Assembly (NCBI GenBank): GCA_036276195.1
Contig: DATBED010000066.1
Location: 1-11,789 of the forward strand
Source: DATBED01 sp036276195
GTDB taxonomy: Bacteria > Patescibacteriota > Saccharimonadia > Saccharimonadales > UBA4665
Length of the DNA stretch: 11,789 nt
Reading direction: 5' to 3'
The first letter of the stretch is position 1, and every line of letters starts with the position of its first letter. A program made the position numbers and the translations under genes. Below are positions 6,074 to 11,789 of this stretch, in pieces. A model generated the notes under the pieces. That model searched no databases. It saw only the letters and a list, made by a program, of their open reading frames with translations, and was not told the origin of the DNA.

Positions 6074-6733
6074 ATGCTGAAAATCGATAATAGCTTGTTG
6101 GAAGAGGTCGGCTTGGGCGCCATGCCCGAAAGCGAAAAAAACGGCTTTCTTAAGCATATTTATGAAACTCTAGAAATGCGAGTCGGCATTCGCCTGGCCG
6201 ACCAGATGAGCAACGAGCAACTCGACGAGTTTGAGCGTTATTTTGAAGCTAAAGACGACGCTGGGGCCTTTAAGTGGCTGGAAACCAACTTTCCCAACTA
6301 CAAAGACATCGTCCAGGAAGAGTTTGACAAGCTTAAGGGCGAAGTTGCCCAAACAGCGCCGCAGATCTTAGCAGCTTCGCAGGCTCAGGCCAACGCCGCC
6401 CCCGCTGCCCAAGCTGCCGTGCCACCACCTCAGCCGAGCCCAATTGCTCCGCAGCAGCCACCGATTCCGGCCGCGCCGTACCAACCCCAGCCACCCCAGC
6501 CACCAGTCCCACCGCCGAATCCGCAGCCGGCCAACCCCGCTAGCCCGCCGCCTCCACCGGCCGAGCCGCCATTGCCTTATGTACCGCCTACTCCAACAAG
6601 TCCTGCGCCGGCACCGCAACCACCTTTGCCCACACCTCCAGAACCACCCCAACCACCACCTTCGTTCAACCCGTCTCCTGATCAACCACCTTTCCCAGAG
6701 CAGCAACCACCAGCCGGCCCGAGTCAAGTCTAA
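6074..6733 (+). CDS. DUF5663-like protein with long proline-rich tail
   Basis: A 219-residue protein with two parts. Residues 1-92 are hydrophilic and helical and resemble, from memory, the CPR domain catalogued as DUF5663 (pattern: LLEExGLGxMPxxEKxxFLKHIYETLEMRVGxxLAxQMSxEQLDEFE). A short Ala/Gln linker (93-116) leads into about 100 residues (117-219) that are nearly half proline, including PPPPP, with Gln, Ala and Ser. There is no signal peptide or membrane segment, so the tail is probably a cytoplasmic disordered arm or a ligand for proline-binding modules. Such runs would need EF-P for efficient translation. The following gene starts 2 nt after its stop, so the two are likely a pair. Function is unknown. 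A frameshift cannot create this tail alone, as the reading frame stays open with a third-position bias typical of coding DNA. Confidence 0.8.
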   Translation: MLKIDNSLLEEVGLGAMPESEKNGFLKHIYETLEMRVGIRLADQMSNEQLDEFERYFEAKDDAGAFKWLETNFPNYKDIVQEEFDKLKGEVAQTAPQILAASQAQANAAPAAQAAVPPPQPSPIAPQQPPIPAAPYQPQPPQPPVPPPNPQPANPASPPPPPAEPPLPYVPPTPTSPAPAPQPPLPTPPEPPQPPPSFNPSPDQPPFPEQQPPAGPSQV

Positions 6734-6735
6734 CG

Positions 6736-7281
6736 ATGCTCCAGGTTGCTGAAAACATCGATTATAAAAGGTTGCGACAACTGCTAGAAGCTACAAGGAG
6801 CGACCAAGAGTTATTTCAGCAAATTGTTGATGCTCCATTTGAGCAAAAGTTACAAACGGCGTTCATGTTCTTAGGTATTATAGTGTTGCTTGTGGTTAAC
6901 AAAAGAACCGGCACTATAGACCGAATCGCCTTATCTAACACCGACCTGGCCCAAAATGCCCGGCGTGTTTCAGTTGTTCCCTTTGAAGAAATTAAAATTC
7001 CGCTGCAAACTCGTGGCAACATCGTAGCTCTGGCCATTAAAAGCAGGGAAGCGCAGGACACTACAGACTGGCGTTTCTTATTCAATCCCGTGCTGAATGC
7101 CAAACAAGCTAGAATTAACCAAGCCAGCGCCGGTATCGCCTATAGCGCGGTTTACCCCCTGAAAGCGCATGATGGTGGCGCAATGATTTTCAGCTACTAC
7201 CAGTACGAGCACGGCATCGGCTCCGACCAGCGGAACTTCATGACTAAATACACTAAGCTTGTAGGCCAATCTTTAAAATAA
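6736..7281 (+). CDS. Hypothetical protein, possible GAF-like sensory fold
   Basis: A 181-residue soluble-looking protein I do not firmly recognise. An N-terminal helical segment (about 1-35) precedes a mixed alpha/beta core: LGIIVLLVVNKRTGTIDRIALSN (from 46), a PFEEIKIPL strand, and a C-terminal block SAVYPLKAHDGGAMIFSYYQ then FMTKYTKLVGQSL. The last block matches the way GAF domains end (a PL...G...L.. strand pair followed by a helix ending in an aliphatic run), so a small-molecule or protein-binding GAF-like fold is my guess. The hydrophobic patch near 43-55 is better read as a core strand than as a membrane span. It starts 2 nt after the DUF5663-like gene and ends 4 bp from a convergent gene. 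Confidence 0.7.
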   Translation: MLQVAENIDYKRLRQLLEATRSDQELFQQIVDAPFEQKLQTAFMFLGIIVLLVVNKRTGTIDRIALSNTDLAQNARRVSVVPFEEIKIPLQTRGNIVALAIKSREAQDTTDWRFLFNPVLNAKQARINQASAGIAYSAVYPLKAHDGGAMIFSYYQYEHGIGSDQRNFMTKYTKLVGQSLK

Positions 7282-7285
7282 CAAT

Positions 7286-8545
7286 CTAAAGCAGGGCTAA
7301 GTCAGCGGTAGGAGGCAGCACCATTACTTCGCCAGGCCGTGGATCGTTAACCAATAAGCACTGCATAAAACCGGCTCTAGGTCTCCGCATATCTTTAACG
7401 AATAAGGAGTAATCTAGTTCAGGGTGAGCGTCGGTGAATTGAGGGAAAAGCGGCTTGTTATCCGATCCTTTAATTGTTGAAGTAAATTTACGCGATTCAA
7501 AGACCGCGATCAAACCCCGAGGAGCCAGTACTCCTGCATTGGCAATAGCTACTTGTATGCCTGCTTGGCTGTTTTGATAAAAGGTGTTTGAGACTAACAC
7601 GGCATGAAACTGATTAGTGCCGGCCTTTTCTTTGAGACTCGCTAAGTCGAGCGGTATATCGTATCCACCAAAAAAGAATTTTATAGAATCAGGATGATTG
7701 TTATAGTTTAGTAAGATGCTTTGCTCACGGTTAAAGTCCGGATTTAGATAATCGGCGGGCCGTCGAGAATTACTTTCGCCCCATATACGAAACTCTTTGT
7801 CTCTTTGGGCATCCATGAAGTCTAAGCCTACGCCCAGCTTAATTCCTAGAGTCTTGCCACTCACTAATCCGTTAAATATATTGCTATCTGTACGATCCTC
7901 AATAAAACTCTCTCTAGCACTGCTTTCCTCTTCTTTGTCGGAATTTTCTTGAGGACGAATAACGTTAAAATTAGGATATGTAAGTTCATGCTGGCCAAGT
8001 TCTACCATATCCCATTTCGCTAGGTTTATATTCAAGCCGCAGCCGTACTCTACTAGATTTAATGGCCCTCTAACGCCTGCTGCGGCCAGAGCAAATCTAA
8101 ACAAAACAAATCTATCCGGCACAGTACTGCCTATAGGCAGTCTAAGGTTAAACTTAATGTCTTCAAGATAATGTGGGTCGTTTGCTAGGCGCTTAAAAGT
8201 AGGCTGCCAGCCCCATTTAAGCTTGCGGCCAACTGGATAGATTGGAGAACGCTTTACTTCTTCTTTTTGGATCGATTTATGTATTATGTAGGCATCATTA
8301 AAGGCTTGGTCACCATTGACTTCGGGATTTAGTTCATGCAACTCCTTAACTAGCTCAAAGGTGCTATCTACAAGCTGAGGATCAGTCTCCAGGCCTTCGT
8401 TAAAAGCTTCCCAGAAAGAACCGAAGTAAGGGACGCCTTTCCGCTGTTCTGCCAATCTGGCAACCTCGTCTCTTACGTTTTGCCATCGTTGACTAACTAT
8501 TTCTAATTCTAATGAATCACCAGATGCTCTTACATACTCACGCAT
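7286..8545 (-). CDS. Class I methyltransferase-like protein
   Basis: A 419-residue protein with Rossmann-type methyltransferase features in its middle and C-terminal parts: motif I NLVEYGCGLN (163-172), an acidic strand end LGVGLDFMDAQ (D242) as motif II, a DIPLD segment (296-300), FHAVLVSNTF (313-322) as motif IV, and GVLAPRGLIAVFE (338-350) as motif V/VI. Motif I lacks the usual second GxG (GCGLN), and about 70 residues rather than ~20 separate motif I from motif II, with a very acidic stretch at 198-222. The N-terminal 130 residues are helical with no motif I recognise. SAM binding is plausible but not certain, and the substrate is unknown. It lies 39 bp after the fmt stop on the same strand, but has its own leaderless-type -10. 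Its AT-richness and use of AGA/ATA codons differ from def and fmt. Confidence 0.72.
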   Translation of the reverse strand: MREYVRASGDSLELEIVSQRWQNVRDEVARLAEQRKGVPYFGSFWEAFNEGLETDPQLVDSTFELVKELHELNPEVNGDQAFNDAYIIHKSIQKEEVKRSPIYPVGRKLKWGWQPTFKRLANDPHYLEDIKFNLRLPIGSTVPDRFVLFRFALAAAGVRGPLNLVEYGCGLNINLAKWDMVELGQHELTYPNFNVIRPQENSDKEEESSARESFIEDRTDSNIFNGLVSGKTLGIKLGVGLDFMDAQRDKEFRIWGESNSRRPADYLNPDFNREQSILLNYNNHPDSIKFFFGGYDIPLDLASLKEKAGTNQFHAVLVSNTFYQNSQAGIQVAIANAGVLAPRGLIAVFESRKFTSTIKGSDNKPLFPQFTDAHPELDYSLFVKDMRRPRAGFMQCLLVNDPRPGEVMVLPPTADLALL

Positions 8546-8551
8546 GCTTCT

Positions 8552-8560
8552 ATTACAGCA
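8552..8560 (-). promoter_or_regulatory. Extended -10 element, leaderless spacing, before the methyltransferase-like gene
   Basis: On the minus strand TGC-TGTAAT is followed by six bases (AGAAGC) and the ATG at 8545. The hexamer matches TATAAT at five of six. The arrangement is the same as before the ROK and DUF5663-like genes. Confidence 0.45.
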
Positions 8561-8584
8561 CTTTACGCATGAAAAACTAAGGTC

Positions 8585-9499
8585 TTAGCTTATGGAATGG
8601 CCGGCTAGGAAGGCGGCGGCGGGCATTTCCTTCTTGCCGGCTGGAATAAGGTGGTCGATGACTAAAATGCCTGGAGTTGTATAAATGCCGAATTGCCGGC
8701 CTTCTTGCCAAGTTTTGCCGGCCGGCCCTTGGCCTTCGGTAACGTGAGCCTTGGTGATGATAACCTCCGTTTTGCCAATGGTGGTATGGCTGCGTGGCCA
8801 GCCGGCGTAGGCCCGCACTTCGCGCTCCAGCCGAATGGCCGGTTTGGCAAAATCCAGCCGGCCGTCTTGTTTTTCAATCTGTTGAGATAAGGTTGGTTCG
8901 CCGCTTTGGGGCTGCGGCCGCAGCGAACCATCTAAAATCTTAGGCAGATTTTGTAAGACCATTTCAGAGCCTATTTTAGACAGCTTATCAGCCAGTTCTT
9001 GCTTGGTTTCGCGGCCTGTCAGGGGCACTTTTTGCTGGGCAAACAGTGGCCCGGCATCCATTTCGGCCACCAGCCGCATTAGCGAAACCCCGGTTTCCAG
9101 CGCGCCATCTAAAATAACGCTTTCTAGCGGAGTAGAGCCTCTAAATTGCGGCAACAGGGAAGGATGGACGTTAATGATTCCAGACGGGAAGAGGTTAATT
9201 ATATCTGGCGGCACCAGCTTGCCATAAGCCACCAGTACGGCCGCCTCGGCTCCAAAAGACCGCAATTGATCCGCGGATTCAGCCAAATTTTCTAGAGCCA
9301 ATACTGGTATATTGTGCCGCTCTGCTAAAGCTGCCACCTCTAGCTGGCGCGGTTGGCGTGATTGGCCCGGTTCCGACTGGGCGATCACCAAGGCGGCTAC
9401 TTCAAAACCAGCCTCAATTAGGCCCTGCAGAACTGGTGCAGCGGTGGCAACACCGGTCGCCAGGCGCTCATTGCCAAAGAATAGGATCTTTTTCGACAT
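8585..9499 (-). CDS. fmt: Methionyl-tRNA formyltransferase
   Basis: A 304-residue enzyme that transfers a formyl group from 10-formyl-tetrahydrofolate to Met-tRNAfMet, making the substrate of IF-2. The catalytic triad is visible: N110 and H112 in GIINVHPSLLP, and D148 in AEMDAGPLF. The loop QFRGSTPLES replaces the usual RWRGAAPIQR and contacts tRNA or folate. The C-terminal domain (about 205-304) has the expected Fmt_C features (KQDGRLDF, REVRAYAGWPRSHTT). Start at 9499 (MSKKILFFGNERLATG) is chosen because the Rossmann strand begins there; the frame is open 54 nt further upstream, inside def. It overlaps the def 3' end by 32 bp, an operon arrangement suggesting coupling. No strong Shine-Dalgarno is seen. 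Confidence 0.95.
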   Translation of the reverse strand: MSKKILFFGNERLATGVATAAPVLQGLIEAGFEVAALVIAQSEPGQSRQPRQLEVAALAERHNIPVLALENLAESADQLRSFGAEAAVLVAYGKLVPPDIINLFPSGIINVHPSLLPQFRGSTPLESVILDGALETGVSLMRLVAEMDAGPLFAQQKVPLTGRETKQELADKLSKIGSEMVLQNLPKILDGSLRPQPQSGEPTLSQQIEKQDGRLDFAKPAIRLEREVRAYAGWPRSHTTIGKTEVIITKAHVTEGQGPAGKTWQEGRQFGIYTTPGILVIDHLIPAGKKEMPAAAFLAGHSIS

Positions 9500-10040
9500 C
9501 TTTATAATCCAGCGGCTGCAATTTGCCGCCCTCGTCGAGCCGGTAAAAGGCATCGGGCTTATCTTTTATATGATCAATAAAAACCAGACCATTGGTATGA
9601 TCGATTTCGTGCTGGAAAATGCGAGCCAGGAAGCCCTCGGCGCTGACTCGGAACGGCTGGCCGTTCAAGTTCAGGGCTTTAACCCGCACCTTGGAATAGC
9701 GCTCCACCTTGCCGTAGATGTTAGGCACGCTCAGGCAGCCTTCGTAATCTTCGACCAGCTCACCCTCACCCTTAGCGATTTCGGGGTTAATAAACACCGT
9801 GAAGTCGTGGTTTTGCTTGTCGTTATAGTCGCTACGCACCACGATAATTTTGTAGAGTTGGTCAATCTGCACGGCGGCCAGGGCCACGCCGACCTCGTGG
9901 TCGCGGCTCTGGTCCCAGTCGATGGTGGCGGCCTTCATATCTTCGACCACTCGCCGGATTTCGTCGGTTACCACGCCCACTCGCTGCGACTTCTGCCTGA
10001 GGTGCGGATTCGGCAGGGCAATAATATTATCTTTGGTCAT
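9468..10040 (-). CDS. def: Peptide deformylase
   Basis: A 190-residue metal enzyme that removes the N-formyl group from nascent proteins at the ribosome exit. All three deformylase motifs are present: GVALAAVQ (51-58), EGCLSVP (100-106, metal ligand C102) and QHEIDHTNG (143-151; ligands H144, H148, catalytic E145). Motif 1 has Ala in place of the second Gly of GxGLAAxQ. The extended loop near 66-80 and short tail give a length slightly above the ~170 of E. coli. I start at 10040 (MTKDNII) because homologous sequence begins there; in-frame ATGs at 10049 and 10115 would add unmatched residues. It is the first gene of a def-fmt operon on the minus strand. Confidence 0.95.
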   Translation of the reverse strand: MTKDNIIALPNPHLRQKSQRVGVVTDEIRRVVEDMKAATIDWDQSRDHEVGVALAAVQIDQLYKIIVVRSDYNDKQNHDFTVFINPEIAKGEGELVEDYEGCLSVPNIYGKVERYSKVRVKALNLNGQPFRVSAEGFLARIFQHEIDHTNGLVFIDHIKDKPDAFYRLDEGGKLQPLDYKDVEKDPILWQ

Positions 10041-10050
10041 GCTGCGCATA

Positions 10051-10056
10051 AGTATA
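10051..10056 (-). promoter_or_regulatory. Candidate -10 element for def-fmt
   Basis: On the minus strand TATACT (5 of 6) ends 10 nt before the chosen def ATG, predicting a very short leader of about 4 nt. The best -35 at 17 bp, TTAAGC, is weak. No Shine-Dalgarno is seen. Confidence 0.4.
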
Positions 10057-10108
10057 CCGGAAAACAGCCCCAGGCTTAACAGGCAGCCTCTCACTCCAAA
10101 ATAATCCC

Positions 10109-10137
10109 TTGACAACAGCCTCCCCTTACTGAATAAT
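10109..10137 (+). promoter_or_regulatory. Sigma70-type promoter of the lectin-propeller gene
   Basis: A perfect -35 TTGACA (10109-10114), a 17-bp spacer and -10 AATAAT (10132-10137, 5 of 6) predict a start near 10144, about 18 nt before the GTG. AAGG (10150-10153) in that short leader is 8 nt from the GTG. The promoter is divergent from def. Confidence 0.75.
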
Positions 10138-10161
10138 CATAACCAGTTTAAGGCTCAACAC

Positions 10162-11789
10162 GTGCCCAAAAACAAAAACAAGAAGAAAAACAAAAAAACC
10201 ATGCAACCAGGCTTACCTCAAGTGGCAATCAAGCCTTTCTATTCGAAAGTCATTGCCAAGCTAGCCGGCTTACCAAGACGCGCCCAAAGTGCCTTGCTGT
10301 TTATGGTGGTTTTCGCCCTAGCCGGTGTCGGTTATCTGCTTTTTAGTCGTGCTGATAGTTGCACGACTGTACCCACTCAATTTGCAGCGGGTGGCATTAA
10401 ACCTTTTAACATCGCAGTTGATAGTAACAGCAATATCTGGTACGGAGAGTCTAGTTCTAATCAAGTCGGTAAATTAGCCAATGCTAAATCTTCGACAGCT
10501 GTCCAGTTTGCGATGCCAAGTGGTAGTAGTCCTGGCAGTGTTGCCATTGATTCCAAGGGCAATGTTTGGTTTACAGAATATGGAACTAACAAAATCGGTG
10601 AACTGACTGCCAGTACTATAACTGCTAATCCCTCAGGTAGTAGCGTAACAACATTAGCCATTCAGTACACCTTACCGAGTGGTGCCCAGCCCACAGACAT
10701 CGCTGTCGATAAGAACAACAATGTTTGGTTTACGGAGAGTGGTACCAGTAAAATAGGTGAGCTGCGGGCCGGTAGCACCTCATCAACCGTGGCAATTCAG
10801 TACACACTACCCAACGGTGCCAATCCAGAGGGGCTTACCATTGATTCCAGCGGTAACGTTTGGTTCGCTGAAGAGGTAACAAACCAGATCGGTGAAATAC
10901 CTGTTAGCCTTAATTCCTCGATAACAATCACGCAATATGTCTTACCCAGTAATTCTGCTCCTCAGTATTTAGCCTTTGACCAGAAAGGTAATCTCTGGTT
11001 CACTGAACACGGTTCTGGCAATGTCGGTGAACTACCGGCTGGTAGTACTACGTCAACGGTAGCCACCCAATACCCCGGTGTCGGTGCCGCCTATGGAATC
11101 ACTGTTGATGCCGGTGGCAACGTCTGGTTCGCTGAATACAACTCCAACCAGATTGGTGAACTGCCGGCTGGTAGTACTACGTCAATGGTGGCTCTCCAGT
11201 TTGCAACACCAAGCGGTAGCGCGCCCTACGGCATAACTACTGACTCTGGGGGCAATATTTGGTTCACGGAACGCGGCTCTAACCAAATCGGTGAATTACC
11301 GGTTAATAGTAGGGCATCGTGCTCGGCTCCAATAAGCTCAACTCTTTATGCTGGTCAGCAGCTGGCGCCAGGCCAATCGCTTACGGCTCCCAATGGTCAA
11401 TTCCAAGTTTTTCTGCAAAACGACGGCAATGTTGTGGTATATAACACCTCTAACCAAGCTATCTGGAGTGACGTCACGGGCTTCGGTCAAACTCCGGCCT
11501 CTCTGGTTATGCAAACCAATGGCGATCTGGTGGAGTACAACACTAGTGGCAAGTCCGTTTGGGATAGCCACACTGCTGGCAGTGGTTCCAGCAACTACTT
11601 AACCATGCAAAACGACGGCAATCTTGTAATATACACTAAGGCTGGCCAAATGGTTTGGAGCAGCAACGGGGGTATTGTTAATACCACTCTCAATACCAAC
11701 CTGGCACTCTATCCCGGGCAATACCTTGAGTCCCAAAATGGACTATACCGGTTCTACCTTCAAACCGACGGTAATATTGTAACCTACAA
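10162..11789 (+). CDS. Membrane-anchored Vgb-like beta-propeller with bulb-type lectin domains (3' end outside window)
   Basis: At least 542 residues, open to the window end. The N-terminus is Lys/Asn-rich (residues 3-12), followed by one membrane segment, about 43-61 (SALLFMVVFALAGVGYLLF), so the rest should lie outside the cell. Seven repeats follow, each with a D..GN[VI]W[FY].E......IGEL core; the tryptophans are at 93, 136, 189, 234, 279, 322 and 367, spacing 43-53, as in the seven-bladed propeller of virginiamycin B lyase (Vgb) and related NHL-type proteins. A B-lectin (monocot mannose-binding) domain follows from about 390: QxDxNxVxY is intact at Q419 and Q483 and degenerate at Q451, each 32 residues apart. 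A second lectin domain begins near 510 and has an intact motif at Q534. GTG is chosen for its AAGG site; ATG at 10201 is possible. Antibiotic lyase activity is not implied. A glycan-binding surface adhesin is my inference. Confidence 0.9.
   Translation, partial: MPKNKNKKKNKKTMQPGLPQVAIKPFYSKVIAKLAGLPRRAQSALLFMVVFALAGVGYLLFSRADSCTTVPTQFAAGGIKPFNIAVDSNSNIWYGESSSNQVGKLANAKSSTAVQFAMPSGSSPGSVAIDSKGNVWFTEYGTNKIGELTASTITANPSGSSVTTLAIQYTLPSGAQPTDIAVDKNNNVWFTESGTSKIGELRAGSTSSTVAIQYTLPNGANPEGLTIDSSGNVWFAEEVTNQIGEIPVSLNSSITITQYVLPSNSAPQYLAFDQKGNLWFTEHGSGNVGELPAGSTTSTVATQYPGVGAAYGITVDAGGNVWFAEYNSNQIGELPAGSTTSMVALQFATPSGSAPYGITTDSGGNIWFTERGSNQIGELPVNSRASCSAPISSTLYAGQQLAPGQSLTAPNGQFQVFLQNDGNVVVYNTSNQAIWSDVTGFGQTPASLVMQTNGDLVEYNTSGKSVWDSHTAGSGSSNYLTMQNDGNLVIYTKAGQMVWSSNGGIVNTTLNTNLALYPGQYLESQNGLYRFYLQTDGNIVTY

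Noticed and set aside
6368..6752. Arg/Trp-rich and His/Pro-rich open frames on both strands.
   Set aside because: They are shadows of the proline-codon-rich tail of the DUF5663-like gene; low-complexity CCN repeats keep other frames open.
6778..6900. Membrane-spanning segment near residues 42-55 of the 181-aa protein.
   Set aside because: The stretch is only about 14 residues and runs straight into a charged beta-strand pattern; a buried core strand fits better.
9312..10079. Long open frame of 255 codons on the plus strand.
   Set aside because: It is the complement of def and the start of fmt, both secure genes with intact catalytic motifs.
10162..11789. Virginiamycin B lyase, hence streptogramin resistance.
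   Set aside because: The blade pattern is shared by many Vgb-like and NHL propellers; the membrane anchor and lectin domains point to a surface protein, and I cannot verify the lyase catalytic residues.

Overview
The window reads as bacterial chromosome with one rRNA operon end and about ten protein genes. Every CDS that closes uses the standard bacterial code; TGA is a real stop (for example after the S1 gene). Small KGG-motif proteins, a protein resembling the DUF5663 domain of Candidate Phyla Radiation (CPR) genomes, a compact IF-2, a ROK protein with an eroded zinc motif and very tight gene packing suggest a CPR/Patescibacteria bacterium. Saccharibacteria is my best guess, but this is inference from protein character and not from a tree.

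Layout. Positions 1-696 hold the 3' end of 23S rRNA, a tRNA-free spacer, 5S rRNA and an intrinsic terminator. Positions 697-1435 hold two paralogous 65-aa KGG proteins; the second has a strong promoter with an inverted repeat in its spacer and a terminator-like hairpin in its leader. Positions 1436-1758 have no gene but hold a 20-bp-arm palindrome and a possible structured RNA. Positions 1759-3053 (minus strand) encode a ROK-family protein and an overlapping HExxH metalloprotein with a zinc ribbon. A 118-bp divergent promoter region follows. Positions 3172-7281 (plus strand) hold ribosomal protein S1, translation initiation factor IF-2, a DUF5663-like protein with a long proline-rich tail, and a possible GAF-like protein. 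Positions 7286-10040 (minus strand) hold peptide deformylase, methionyl-tRNA formyltransferase and a methyltransferase-like protein. From 10162 to the window end, a membrane-anchored surface protein combines a seven-bladed Vgb-like propeller with bulb-type lectin domains; it is cut by the window edge.

How the genes work together. S1, IF-2, Fmt and Def all belong to translation initiation and N-terminal methionine processing: Fmt makes the formyl-Met-tRNA that IF-2 recruits, and Def later removes the formyl group. With the rRNA end, most of the window is a translation neighbourhood. The lectin-propeller protein is the main outlier and the best candidate for a new cell-surface function. A second theme is initiation signals: three genes have an extended -10 element exactly six bases before ATG and no Shine-Dalgarno, as expected for leaderless mRNAs, whereas the KGG, S1 and lectin genes have Shine-Dalgarno sequences.
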